Part shown: in pieces, positions 8,891 through 18,559 of the stretch
How the letters are laid out: the number at the start of each line of letters is the position of its first letter
Numbering within the stretch: the first letter of the stretch is position 1
NCBI RefSeq assembly: GCF_029542085.1
Contig: NZ_CP107036.1
Span: 5,580,001 to 5,644,000 of the forward strand
Direction of reading: 5' to 3'
Length of the DNA: 64,000 bases
Source: Sphingobacterium sp. ML3W
GTDB taxonomy: Bacteria > Bacteroidota > Bacteroidia > Sphingobacteriales > Sphingobacteriaceae
Made by a program: the position numbers and the translations under genes
The notes under the pieces: generated by a model
Database searches by the model: none
What the model was told of the DNA's origin: nothing
What the model saw: the letters and a program-made list of their open reading frames with translations, nothing else

Positions 8891-9109
8891 AAGAGGGTGT
8901 TATCAATAGGGCCTATATGCTAGTGACGACTGAGAGAACGTTCTTTTTCTCCATAGAGTAGTTAAAGAAAGCGAACAAATAAGTCAAGAGTGGAAAGAGG
9001 TAGCACTGTTGTGGAAGGGGGCTGTAGAGAATTGAAATATTGAAATTAATTGGCGTATAAGCCGTGTTTTTTGTCAAAAAAAGTGTAGCTTTGCTCAAAC
9101 ATTCCCATA

Positions 9110-9673
9110 ATGAAACAGTCGATTTTATTAGACGGACCAAAATTTCAAATCACCATTCAAAGACTATGTCGTCAATTGATTGAGAATCACGGTGATTTTT
9201 CAAATGCTGTCGTCATAGGTATTCAACCAAGAGGAACATTCTTAGCTAAACGTATTGTCAAAGAACTTGAACGCATGATCGAAAAACCGATCTTGGTCGG
9301 TGATCTGGATATTACATTTTACCGCGATGATTTCCGTACAAAAGGTAATGCTGGTCCGTTGTTAGCAAATAGTACAAATATCAATTTTATTGTAGAAGGT
9401 AAAGATGTCATTTTTATTGATGATGTCTTGTGGACAGGACGTACCATTCGGGCGGCGATGGATGCTGTACAAGCGTTTGGAAGGGCAAGAAGAATTGAAC
9501 TGCTTGTTTTGGTGGATCGTCGATTCTCTAGACAGATTCCGATTCAACCCGATTATATTGGAATACAAGTTGATTCTATAGATTCACAGAAAGTGATTGT
9601 GAATTGGAAGGAATCTGACGATCAGGATAGCATTATCCTGGTCACGGAGAAAAAAACTTCGGGTAATGATTAG
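9110..9673 (+). CDS. pyrR: PyrR: pyrimidine regulator/uracil phosphoribosyltransferase
   Basis: 187 aa. Phosphoribosyltransferase fold with PRPP loop DVIFIDDVLWTGRTIRAAMDA (about residues 99-118, two Asp plus TGRT). PyrR binds pyr mRNA in Bacillus to control attenuation and has weak UPRT activity. It is followed by pyrB, as in Gram-positive pyr operons. A TAGCTTTG box (9086-9093) lies just before the ATG, leaving a leader of about 10 nt, too short for an attenuator. If PyrR regulates here, the target is more likely the pyrR-pyrB spacer or another locus. Confidence 0.92.
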   Translation: MKQSILLDGPKFQITIQRLCRQLIENHGDFSNAVVIGIQPRGTFLAKRIVKELERMIEKPILVGDLDITFYRDDFRTKGNAGPLLANSTNINFIVEGKDVIFIDDVLWTGRTIRAAMDAVQAFGRARRIELLVLVDRRFSRQIPIQPDYIGIQVDSIDSQKVIVNWKESDDQDSIILVTEKKTSGND

Positions 9674-9771
9674 GAGCCAGCTCCGTAAAAACAGCTGGAG
9701 GTTCTAATTGGCCTTTTGGAACGAACCGTTCAATTAAAAAATGATTAGTAAATACTTGAATATACTATAAA

Positions 9772-10710
9772 ATGTCATCTGCAGTAGAACAATTAAGTAC
9801 TCGCCATTTATTGGGAATCAAAGATCTAAATGAGAAAGATATCCAATTGATTCTGGATACCGCGAGTAATTTCAAAGAAGTATTAAATAGACCAATCAAA
9901 AAGGTACCTTCTTTACGCGATATCACCATTGCCAATGTGTTTTTTGAAAATTCAACGCGTACGCGGCTTTCTTTCGAACTTGCTGAAAAAAGACTATCTG
10001 CAGATATCGTTAATTTCGCAGCTTCATCTTCATCTGTGAGTAAAGGCGAGACATTGATCGATACGGTCAATAATATCCTCGCCATGAAGGTTGATATGAT
10101 CGTGATGCGTCATCCTTACGCTGGGGCGGGGGTGTTTTTAAGTAAACATGTCGATGCTCAAATTGTGAATGCCGGCGATGGAGCACATGAACATCCTACA
10201 CAAGCTTTGTTGGATTCTTTTTCCATCCGCGAGTGCTTTGGTGATGTTGCTGGACGTAAAGTTGCTATTATCGGTGATATTACGCATTCAAGGGTTGCGC
10301 TATCTAATATTCTATGTCTTCAAAAGCAGGGTGCAGAAGTCATGGTCTGTGGACCGACCACCCTTATTCCAAAGCATATCACTTCTTTAGGTGTAAAGGT
10401 TGAGCACGATTTGAGAAAAGCATTGAATTGGTGCGATGTTGCAAATATGCTGCGTATCCAATTGGAACGACAAGATATTGCCTATTTTCCCTCACTAAGA
10501 GAATACTCCATGCTATATGGGTTAAACAAGGAAATTTTGGATTCCTTGGAAAAACCCATTACAATTATGCACCCCGGACCAATCAACCGCGGAGTTGAAA
10601 TTACTTCGGATGTAGCCGATAGTGAGCATTCCATTATCTTAGATCAGGTGGAAAATGGAGTTGCTGTCCGCATGGCAGTATTGTACCTATTGGCTGGACA
10701 ACGCGGTTAA
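9772..10710 (+). CDS. pyrB: Aspartate carbamoyltransferase, catalytic chain
   Basis: 312 aa. Condenses carbamoyl phosphate and aspartate in pyrimidine synthesis. The carbamoyl-phosphate site STRTR (residues 61-65), SVSKGET (about 88-94), HPTQALLD (141-148) and HPGPINRG near the C-terminus are intact. No pyrI regulatory chain is adjacent. The 98-bp spacer from pyrR has two small hairpins (CCAGCT/AGCTGG at 9677-9698 and one around 9716-9732) but no recognisable PyrR-binding consensus. Confidence 0.95.
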   Translation: MSSAVEQLSTRHLLGIKDLNEKDIQLILDTASNFKEVLNRPIKKVPSLRDITIANVFFENSTRTRLSFELAEKRLSADIVNFAASSSSVSKGETLIDTVNNILAMKVDMIVMRHPYAGAGVFLSKHVDAQIVNAGDGAHEHPTQALLDSFSIRECFGDVAGRKVAIIGDITHSRVALSNILCLQKQGAEVMVCGPTTLIPKHITSLGVKVEHDLRKALNWCDVANMLRIQLERQDIAYFPSLREYSMLYGLNKEILDSLEKPITIMHPGPINRGVEITSDVADSEHSIILDQVENGVAVRMAVLYLLAGQRG

Positions 10711-11102
10711 TTGGTATTTCAATAGCGGAGCAGATAAGGTAGAGTCATAGATACAGAATAACTAAATCGAATGATTCTTCGATCAACAATATTATGCCTG
10801 ACTTTATTTTTGGTCGGGCATATTTTTTGTGCAAAATTTCCGTTATAATACTGGATTATTCACAGATGTTAATAACTTTTGTGTAAAATAGCTCAATTAA
10901 AGTATAATTTAGTAAAATGAATAAAACTATCTCCCAAGATTGCGGAGATTTGAACTGATTTTCAATAAATTTTGACTGATCTTAAAGCCTTCAATGGCCG
11001 CGGAAGAGGCGATAAATTTGTATTTCAGGGCAAATTTATCTGAGTTTGAAAGGAGATTCATTTACATTTGCAGATAAATAACATATTAAGGTTTCACATA
11101 TT
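10711..11102. other. Intergenic region pyrB to TPR gene
   Basis: 392 bp without a gene. It contains the pyrB terminator and, near the right end, a TACATTTG box (11063-11070) with a TTTG 14 bp upstream, a short-spaced candidate promoter for the TPR operon. Confidence 0.45.
10794..10828 (+). terminator. Terminator after pyrB
   Basis: Stem ATGCCTGAC (10794-10802)/GTCGGGCAT (10813-10821) with one G-T pair, followed by ATTTTTT. Confidence 0.8.
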
Positions 11103-14100
11103 ATGTATAAGAAGATTTACCAGGTGGGAGTTGCACTAACCGTTATGGCGACGCCAGCATTAGCGCAACAGACAGAATGGCAACAAATCAACAAGGCTTA
11201 CAAAACTGGAATGGAATTGTATGAACGCGGGAAATTTGGTTCAGCGTCAGCGCAATTTGATCGTGTTGAGGCCTTACGGACGAAATCCAATCTACAATTG
11301 GATGAGACGGAGGAGCTATCTTTATTAAAGGAAAATGTACGGTATTATCAAGCTGTTTGCGCCTTAGAATTGGGGGAGTCAAATGCTGAAAATCGTTTCC
11401 TAAAATATATTCAAGATTTTCCTGTTAGCGCCAATTCTAAAGCCGCTTATTTTCAGATCGGTAAATCATATTATGCCAAAAAAGATTATGTTAAAGCAAT
11501 TGAATGGTTTACAAAGATCGATAGTAAAAACCTTGCTGGTAAAGAGAATGTAGAGTATCGCTTTAAACTAGGTTATGCTTCTTTTATGACAAAAGATTAT
11601 AAGACAGCAAAACCATTATTTGAGGGATTGAAAGATCAGAAAACTGAATTTCAGGAGGCATCAATCTACTACTATGCGTATTTATGTTATTTAGATGCAG
11701 AGTACAAAACTGCTTTAAATGAATTTGAGCGTTTGAACGGTTCCAAACAATTTGAAAACAGTTATCCTTACTACATTACGGCCCTGTATTTCCTAGATAA
11801 ACGCTACGATGATGTATTGGACTATGCGTTGCCAATCTTATCACGCACCAAGCAGGAAAATGAGACCGAGATGTTTCGTATTATCGCCGCAACCTACTTT
11901 ATTAAAGGGGATCTAAAAACATCAAAAGATTATTACGATAAATTCCAGGCGCAAGATCAAGGCAAGACTCAGAATAACCAAGATAGTTATCAGATCGGTT
12001 ATATCGCTTATAAATTAAAGGATTACGATAAGGCGATTACGGAGCTGGAGAAAATGACCGAGCCTGATGCTTATTACCAATCGGCTATGATTACCTTGGG
12101 GGATAGCTTCTTGAAAAAAGGGAACAAACAGTCTGCACGTAATGCCTTCTTTAGAGCATCAAAACTGGACTTTGATCCAGCCATGAAAGAAGAAGGTTTG
12201 TTCAACTATGCAAAGCTTTCTTATGAATTGGAGTTCCACCAAGTTGCTCTGGCTTCTACACAGGAATATCTAAAAACTTATCCAAAATCGAAACGTCAAG
12301 AGGAAGCAAAAACCCTATTAGCGGAAGTCTTGTTAAGTACGAAAAATTACCGTGAGGCGGTCGATATCTTGGAGTCTATTCCAAAACGCGGTAAAGAAGC
12401 GAATGCTGCTTACCAAAAAGTAACATACTATAGGGGTTTGGAGTTTTATAACGAGCGTGCTTTTGAAAATGCAATTTCTTTGTTTATACGTTCTGAAGAG
12501 CACCGTTATGATGAAGAAATTTACGCCTTGGCTACCTATTGGAAAGCTGAAGCGATGTATGAGGTGCGTAAATATGGTGAAGCAGTAACAAACTTCAATA
12601 AGTTCTTACGTTTGCCAGGTGCGAATAAAACAGATGTATACGGTTACGCAAATTATGCTTTAGCCTACGCAGCTTTCCGTAATGGAAACTACAATACAGC
12701 AGCGAATTATTTTGAACGTTTCTTGGCCTCAGGTGGTTCAAAAGGTTTAGAGATCAATACCCGTAATGATGCTATCGCGCGTTTGGGTGACTCTTATTTC
12801 TCTTCAAAAAACTATGGTAGAGCTTTGACGGAATATAATAAGCTGATTTCTTCAAAAGCACCAAGCCAAGATTATGCCTTGTTCCAACGTGGTGTTATCC
12901 AAGGATTGCAAGGTGATAATAATGGTAAAATTTCAACGTTGAATGCTGTCATAGCACAATTCCCGAATTCGAATTATGCGGATGATATTGCTTTTGAAAT
13001 TCCTTATACTCGTTTCTTGATGGGTGAAAGTGACCAAGCAATTTCTGGACTTCAATCGATGGTGGAAAAATATCCACGAAGCAGTTATGTGCCACGTGCT
13101 TTGGTAACGATTGGTTTGGTTCAATATAACCAGGATAATAATGATGCTGCTCTAGCAACATTCCAACGTGTTGTTGACCAATATGCATCTACAGACGAAG
13201 CGAGACAGGCCATGCGTTCGATCGAGAATATCTATCTGGATAAAGGGGATGCGACGGGATATATCAAATACGCAACCGGAACCAACTTGGGCGATCTTTC
13301 TAAATCGGAACAAGATTCACGAACATTCTCAACAGCAACAACCTTATTCTCCCGTGGAAATTACCAAGGCGCTGTAGAAGCTGTAAATGCATATTTCGAT
13401 AAATTCCCTAAACCAAATCAAGAGAAATATGCACGTTTCGTACGTGCAGAAAGTAATGCCGCTTTAGGTCATACAGAAGACGCGTTGCATGATTACAACA
13501 TTATCTTGAACGACTGGACCTCACCATATACGGAGCGTACATTGATTTCGGTCTCTAACCTTTACTTGAAACAAAAGAAATATAATGAAGCTACGCAGTT
13601 GTTGAAAAAACTTGAGCTGACTTCTGAATATAAGTCTAATTATGGTTTTGCGATCAATAACCTGATGGTTTCTTATTATGAAATCGGTGATTATAAAGAA
13701 GCATTAAACTATACCAACGCAGTGAAAAACTACGAGAAATCTTCCGAAGAGGAGATTGCAAATGCGTTTTTATATGCTGGTAAATGTTATGTCAAGCAGA
13801 ACAAAAAAGCGGAAGCCATGAAAGAGTTTAGCTTAGCAGCTTTGAAGAGCCGTACCGTATTTGGTGCTGAAGCGAAATACAATGTTGCTGTCATTCAATT
13901 AGAAAACAAACAATACGATGCTTGTATAAAAACAGCAATGGACTTGTCTGACAATTTCTCTTCTTATGAATATTGGGTGGCAAAAAGCTTTATCACAATG
14001 GCAGATGCTTATGCTGGTAAAGGCGATGCATTCCAGGCGAAAGCAACACTTGAATCAATTGTGGATAATTACGATGCGAAAGATGATATTTTGCCTGCAG

Positions 14101-14141
14101 CAAAAGAGCGTCTAAATAAATTGAACAACAAAAAGAAATAG
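11103..14141 (+). CDS. Periplasmic TPR-repeat protein
   Basis: 1012 aa with a signal peptide (about residues 1-21, ending ALAQQ). The rest is almost entirely tetratricopeptide repeats, shown by recurring A-x-x-x-F/Y-x-K/R-x-L and G-x-x-Y/F pairs, like an expanded BamD/YbgF module. TPR solenoids bind protein partners. It begins a co-directional block with a barrel protein (6 bp downstream), an HU-CCDC81/SPOR protein and ExbB-ExbD-TonB, so a periplasmic adaptor of that envelope machine is likely. Partner identity is inference. Confidence 0.85.
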   Translation: MYKKIYQVGVALTVMATPALAQQTEWQQINKAYKTGMELYERGKFGSASAQFDRVEALRTKSNLQLDETEELSLLKENVRYYQAVCALELGESNAENRFLKYIQDFPVSANSKAAYFQIGKSYYAKKDYVKAIEWFTKIDSKNLAGKENVEYRFKLGYASFMTKDYKTAKPLFEGLKDQKTEFQEASIYYYAYLCYLDAEYKTALNEFERLNGSKQFENSYPYYITALYFLDKRYDDVLDYALPILSRTKQENETEMFRIIAATYFIKGDLKTSKDYYDKFQAQDQGKTQNNQDSYQIGYIAYKLKDYDKAITELEKMTEPDAYYQSAMITLGDSFLKKGNKQSARNAFFRASKLDFDPAMKEEGLFNYAKLSYELEFHQVALASTQEYLKTYPKSKRQEEAKTLLAEVLLSTKNYREAVDILESIPKRGKEANAAYQKVTYYRGLEFYNERAFENAISLFIRSEEHRYDEEIYALATYWKAEAMYEVRKYGEAVTNFNKFLRLPGANKTDVYGYANYALAYAAFRNGNYNTAANYFERFLASGGSKGLEINTRNDAIARLGDSYFSSKNYGRALTEYNKLISSKAPSQDYALFQRGVIQGLQGDNNGKISTLNAVIAQFPNSNYADDIAFEIPYTRFLMGESDQAISGLQSMVEKYPRSSYVPRALVTIGLVQYNQDNNDAALATFQRVVDQYASTDEARQAMRSIENIYLDKGDATGYIKYATGTNLGDLSKSEQDSRTFSTATTLFSRGNYQGAVEAVNAYFDKFPKPNQEKYARFVRAESNAALGHTEDALHDYNIILNDWTSPYTERTLISVSNLYLKQKKYNEATQLLKKLELTSEYKSNYGFAINNLMVSYYEIGDYKEALNYTNAVKNYEKSSEEEIANAFLYAGKCYVKQNKKAEAMKEFSLAALKSRTVFGAEAKYNVAVIQLENKQYDACIKTAMDLSDNFSSYEYWVAKSFITMADAYAGKGDAFQAKATLESIVDNYDAKDDILPAAKERLNKLNNKKK

Positions 14142-14147
14142 GATACA

Positions 14148-15899
14148 ATGAAGAAGTTGCAAAATAGAAATGTGAAGAAATATACCTTAGCAGCGCTTTT
14201 GATGGGCGTGGGATTGAATTCTTTTGCACAAGAAACAGGCAAGAAGAACGATCCTGAAAAACCGGTCACTATTGATTCTTTTGATGTTGTTCGTGATTAC
14301 AAACCGATTCTTGCAGATGCTGTAAAAATCCGTCGTAGTCCTGATATGACCAACAAACGGGAATATCAGCCAAAATTAAACTATGGTAATATTATTGATA
14401 AAAAATTAGATATCAATACAGGTCTGAAACAACTGAATGTGCAGGAGATACCATTTGCACAGCCTTTTGAACACAGCAGTAACTATGTCAAATTTGGTGT
14501 AGGTAATTATAATACCATTTTAGGCGAAGCGTATTTAGCTTCCGAGCAGTTTGAAAATACACGTTTTGGGTTATTTGCGAAACATTTAAGCCAAAAAGGT
14601 AATATTGATGGTCAGAAATTCAGTACACAGGATGTTGGTATTTTTGGACGTCGTGTATTGGATGCCGTGACTGTAAAAGGAACAATCGGTTACAATAGAT
14701 ATGGTACGAATTTCTACGGTCAAACATTTGACCAACCAGGGACAACATTATTGAATACATCACCAGACAAACAAACATTTACCGATATTTATTTAAACGG
14801 TGAGCTAGCGAGTAATGTTGATCCGAAGAATGAGCAGTCAATGAGCTACTCCGCTAAAGTAGATGGTTACCTATTCAAGGATGCTTATAAAGCCAAGGAA
14901 AATTCCTTTGCCCTATCGGGATATTTGAATAAACGCATGAGTGCTTTCAATGTTGGAGCCAATGTGAGCGTGACCATGAACGATGTCAAAAACGAAAATG
15001 ACACGGCAAATGTGAAAAATAATTTGTTTTTGATCAATCCATACATTCGATTTAAAGGAGATAACTATAACGTAACTTTGGGAGCCAACCTGACTTCGGA
15101 ATTTGGTGACGAATCCCGTTTCAATGTTTTCCCATCGGTGGAAGCCGATTTTTCTTTGGCTCCAGAATATATCTCTTTATTTGCCGGTGTTAACGGAAAT
15201 GTGAGACAGGGTTCATTCCGCAACTTTGCGAAGGAAAATCCTTATTTGGCACCAAATGTTGGAATCGCCAATTCCATTGAAAAATTGAATGTATATGGTG
15301 GTTTAAAAGGGAATGCTGGTGCAACATTTGGCTATAAAGTAAAGGTATTTTACAAGCAGATCGAAGGACTACCTTTGTTTAAGAATAGTGCATTTGGCAA
15401 TGGCCAGGATGGTTATATTCCTTGGGCTTTTGATGTGGTCTATGATGGTCAGATCAATAAAGCTAAGCATATGGGATTGGAAGGGGAAATTAATGTACGC
15501 TTATCACAATTGGTTAACCTAGGCGGTAAAGTATTTATTGATGACTATAATCTGAGCGATGAAGAAGAGGCATGGGGCTTACCTAAATTTAGGTTGCAAG
15601 CCAATGCACGTTTCAATATCTCGGATAAATTCTTTGTGGATGCAGAGCTTTCTAGCCAAGGTAATACTTATGCGTATGTTTACGATTATAGCACCGATGG
15701 AAACCGCATAGCAGATAGTGGTCATAAGGTTACCATTGCTTCCTTTGCGGATTTAAATGCTGGTGCTGAATACCGAATTAAAAAACAATTTGGTGTTTTC
15801 GTGAAAGCAAATAATATCTTTGGAAAGGAATATCAGCGTTACATGTATTATCCAAGATTGGGATTCAATGTAATTGGTGGTCTTAATTATTCGTTTTAA
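14148..15899 (+). CDS. TonB-receptor-like outer membrane beta-barrel without plug
   Basis: 583 aa with signal peptide (about 1-28, SFAQ). There is a short periplasmic start (DSFDVVRDYKPILADA), then alternating amphipathic strands to the end, closing YPRLGFNVIGGLNYSF with a C-terminal Phe as outer membrane barrels do. The C-terminal half resembles TonB-dependent receptors (FVKANNIFGKEYQRY) but no plug domain precedes it. Translationally close to the TPR gene. It may be an atypical, TPR-partnered porin or receptor; ligand unknown. Confidence 0.75.
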   Translation: MKKLQNRNVKKYTLAALLMGVGLNSFAQETGKKNDPEKPVTIDSFDVVRDYKPILADAVKIRRSPDMTNKREYQPKLNYGNIIDKKLDINTGLKQLNVQEIPFAQPFEHSSNYVKFGVGNYNTILGEAYLASEQFENTRFGLFAKHLSQKGNIDGQKFSTQDVGIFGRRVLDAVTVKGTIGYNRYGTNFYGQTFDQPGTTLLNTSPDKQTFTDIYLNGELASNVDPKNEQSMSYSAKVDGYLFKDAYKAKENSFALSGYLNKRMSAFNVGANVSVTMNDVKNENDTANVKNNLFLINPYIRFKGDNYNVTLGANLTSEFGDESRFNVFPSVEADFSLAPEYISLFAGVNGNVRQGSFRNFAKENPYLAPNVGIANSIEKLNVYGGLKGNAGATFGYKVKVFYKQIEGLPLFKNSAFGNGQDGYIPWAFDVVYDGQINKAKHMGLEGEINVRLSQLVNLGGKVFIDDYNLSDEEEAWGLPKFRLQANARFNISDKFFVDAELSSQGNTYAYVYDYSTDGNRIADSGHKVTIASFADLNAGAEYRIKKQFGVFVKANNIFGKEYQRYMYYPRLGFNVIGGLNYSF

Positions 15900-15939
15900 C
15901 GAATTAAGATTATAAATTTGCATTTTAAATCATAGAACA

Positions 15940-17358
15940 ATGAATCTAGGCAAAAACATCAATAGTTTATTAAGACGCTATGCGGAAGTATACGTGCCCG
16001 GAATAGGTGTGTTCAAAAGAATTCATTCTCCGGCTCAATTTGATAAACAGAATAATGTGTTTTTGCCACCTATATCCTATGTCGAACTGGACTATTCTGC
16101 ACAACATGGATTCAATATCGTGCATTATATTCAACAACAGGAAAACTTAAGTTTGGGGCAGGCGCAGCAAATTCTGGATGATACCGTGGGCACGTTAAGA
16201 AATGACTTAGGGCAATTTGGTCAGGTAAAGCTGGATGATCTCGGTCTATTGATTAGCTACGGTTCAAGTTTGGTATTTAAGCCTTTAGATTTATCTGGCT
16301 TTAATTTTCAACCTGTTGTCAATCTCGTTGGTCCTGAAATTGAAACCGTTATTCCGGTACGGGAGGATGAACATGGACTTGCTGAATCGGAGGAAGCCCT
16401 AGTGTCAGAACCTAATGAAGAATTGGTTAATGAGCCTAATGCTGTTGTTGACAACAATGTTGAAGCCGAAGAGAAAACTGTAAACGAACAGCGAGAGCCG
16501 CTAGATTTAGAAAATGATGACAATTTTACACCGACTGAATCCGTAACAGAATTGGTCGAACCTATCGCTCCGGTCGTGGAGGAGGATAGCATAGCGGAAA
16601 ATACTGTGGAGGAGGATGCCAAGGTTGAAGCTGAACTTTTAGATACTGCAGCTGTTTCAACACTGATAGACGAGAACGATAACCAGGCAGTTGCTGAAGA
16701 TGAGAAAATCGCGGAAAAAGAAGTTGGTGCTATTGCTGCTGCAAATTCTGCTTATGCGCCCAATATCTATGAGGAGGAACCGCGCAATTCAAATGCAATC
16801 TGGTATTGGATAACAGCGGCCATTGTATTGGTCATGATTGCAGTGGGTGTTTTATATACAAATCCGGGGCTGAAAAATTCGCTGTTTGGTGGGACACAAC
16901 CGGCCCTAAAACCTGCTGGTGATACAATTGTTCAGAAAAATAATTTACCGATCAATGATACAATATCCAACACATTAGTGGCGGACAGTTTAAAGAAAGC
17001 GGATTCTCTAGCAAAAATAGCTCCTGATTCATTAAAAGGTACAGCCGTGACTGGCGGAAAGAAGACATCTGCACAAGCTCCGGTTTTGCAGGCAGATCCA
17101 GTTATCAAGGAATCTATTCCTGTTGCACAACCAAAGTATCAGCTCGTTATTGGTTCTGCACGTACAATGGCACAGGCGGAGGAGGAGGCAAAACGTCTTC
17201 GGGCGCTAGGTTATAAGACCGCGCGTGCTGTGGAAGGGAAGTTTAAAAAGAATAGAAAGAAAGTCATCTTGAATACCTACATGACAAAAGCGGAGGCCGA
17301 CCTCGCTCAAAAATCTGTAGAGAAAAAAATTGAAGGTGCTTGGGTAGAAACATTATAG
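15940..17358 (+). CDS. HU-CCDC81 and SPOR domain protein
   Basis: 472 aa. Residues 1-120 match the HU-like CCDC81 domain found in Bacteroidota (VPGIGVF, FGQVKLDDLG). Residues about 130-280 are acidic and low-complexity (Glu/Val/Asn). One membrane segment lies at about 288-305 (WYWITAAIVLVMIAVGVL), then a linker, then a C-terminal SPOR domain (about 397-472, YQLVIGSARTMAQAEEEAKRL). SPOR domains bind denuded septal peptidoglycan, so a division-site membrane protein with a cytoplasmic HU-type head is the likely picture. A TAAATTTG box is at 15913-15920. Confidence 0.85.
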   Translation: MNLGKNINSLLRRYAEVYVPGIGVFKRIHSPAQFDKQNNVFLPPISYVELDYSAQHGFNIVHYIQQQENLSLGQAQQILDDTVGTLRNDLGQFGQVKLDDLGLLISYGSSLVFKPLDLSGFNFQPVVNLVGPEIETVIPVREDEHGLAESEEALVSEPNEELVNEPNAVVDNNVEAEEKTVNEQREPLDLENDDNFTPTESVTELVEPIAPVVEEDSIAENTVEEDAKVEAELLDTAAVSTLIDENDNQAVAEDEKIAEKEVGAIAAANSAYAPNIYEEEPRNSNAIWYWITAAIVLVMIAVGVLYTNPGLKNSLFGGTQPALKPAGDTIVQKNNLPINDTISNTLVADSLKKADSLAKIAPDSLKGTAVTGGKKTSAQAPVLQADPVIKESIPVAQPKYQLVIGSARTMAQAEEEAKRLRALGYKTARAVEGKFKKNRKKVILNTYMTKAEADLAQKSVEKKIEGAWVETL

Positions 17359-17383
17359 AAACTATATAAAACTATTAATAATT

Positions 17384-18091
17384 ATGTCATTAGTGCAAGA
17401 TACAGCAAGGGCTGCTGTAGATACGTTTAATCAAGCTGCGCAACAACCGTTACCTGCTGCCGCTAGTACAGAAAACATGAGTTTGATCGATATGATGATC
17501 AAAGGGGGATGGATAATGGTTCCAATCCTATTACTGTTCTTTATTGGATTGGTTATCTTTTTTGAACGCTATCTGACTATTCGCAGAGCAGCCAAATACG
17601 ATAATAGTTTGATGTCTCAAGTGAAAGCAAATGTATTGTCGGGAAATTTAGACTCAGCGTTGGCTGTATGTCGTTCCAGTAACTCGGCCTTAGGACGTAT
17701 GTTGCAGAAGGGACTATTACGAGTCGGCAGACCAATCAAAGATATTGAAGGTGCGATTGAAAACGTGGGTAAATTGGAAGTTGCCAAATTGGAGAAAAAT
17801 ATCAATATCCTTGGTATTATCGCGGGTATAGCACCAATGCTTGGTTTCGTTGGTACTATCTTTGGAGTAATCCGGATTTTCCATGAGGTAGAATTGGCGG
17901 GTGGTATTGACATCGCATCCGTATCCGGTGGTCTATATGTGAAAATGGTGTCTTCAGCTTCGGGTCTTGCTGTCGGTATCTTGGCTTATTTAGGCTATCA
18001 TATTTTAAATATGATGGTTGAACGATTGATTTTACGTATGGAAACCGATGCAGTAGAATTTATTGATTTATTGGATGAACCAGGAAGATAA
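17384..18091 (+). CDS. exbB: MotA/TolQ/ExbB proton channel protein
   Basis: 235 aa with three membrane segments (about residues 43-63, 143-167 and 182-207) and the family core GIIAGIAPMLGFVGTIFGVIRIF. With ExbD it uses the proton gradient to energise TonB (or TolA-like) partners. Its stop codon overlaps the exbD start by one base (TAATG at 18089-18093), indicating coupled translation. Order after the SPOR protein suggests TolQ-like work at the septum is also possible. Confidence 0.92.
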   Translation: MSLVQDTARAAVDTFNQAAQQPLPAAASTENMSLIDMMIKGGWIMVPILLLFFIGLVIFFERYLTIRRAAKYDNSLMSQVKANVLSGNLDSALAVCRSSNSALGRMLQKGLLRVGRPIKDIEGAIENVGKLEVAKLEKNINILGIIAGIAPMLGFVGTIFGVIRIFHEVELAGGIDIASVSGGLYVKMVSSASGLAVGILAYLGYHILNMMVERLILRMETDAVEFIDLLDEPGR

Positions 18092-18501
18092 TGAACTTAC
18101 GAAGTAGAAAAAATAAACCATCTGCCGAAGTCCATACTTCAGCGTTAAACGACATCATGTTTTTCCTGATGTTGTTTTTCCTGTTGGCATCGGCGGTTTC
18201 GAATCCGCAAGTGGTCAAGCTATTGTTGCCAAAGTCGAGTGCAGGTGAGCAATCTGTTGCGAAAAAGACGCTTACAATATCCATCACAAAGGAATTGGGC
18301 TATTTCATTGATAAAAATCCGGTCCCTGTAGAGGGGTTGGAGGCGGCTATCCAGTCGCAAATGGCTAGTGGAGAAGAATTGACGATTATGCTTTACGTCG
18401 ATAATACTGTTCCTATCCAAAATGTCATTTCGGTTATGGATGTAGCCAATCGTCTGAAAGTGAAGGTAGTCTTGGCAACGGAACCAAAAAAAGATAAGTA
18501 G
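18091..18501 (+). CDS. exbD: ExbD/TolR-type protein
   Basis: 136 aa. One N-terminal membrane helix (about residues 20-40) beginning LNDIMFFLMLFFL, in which Asp21 is the conserved proton-path aspartate. A periplasmic domain follows. Start overlaps the exbB stop. Only one ExbD copy is present, whereas many Bacteroidota loci carry two. Confidence 0.92.
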   Translation: MNLRSRKNKPSAEVHTSALNDIMFFLMLFFLLASAVSNPQVVKLLLPKSSAGEQSVAKKTLTISITKELGYFIDKNPVPVEGLEAAIQSQMASGEELTIMLYVDNTVPIQNVISVMDVANRLKVKVVLATEPKKDK

Positions 18502-18559
18502 GAACAATTAAACTTTTTCGAAGTTTATTGCTCATATGTTAATATAGGAGATTTATACA

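Noticed and set aside
9086-9093. TAnnTTTG strings read as CTnDOT-type attachment sites
   Set aside because: The same pattern is the normal -7 promoter box and no integrase or element ends are present.
16308-16622. 104-codon minus-strand frame
   Set aside because: Ser/Thr-rich antisense shadow of the acidic linker in the HU/SPOR gene.
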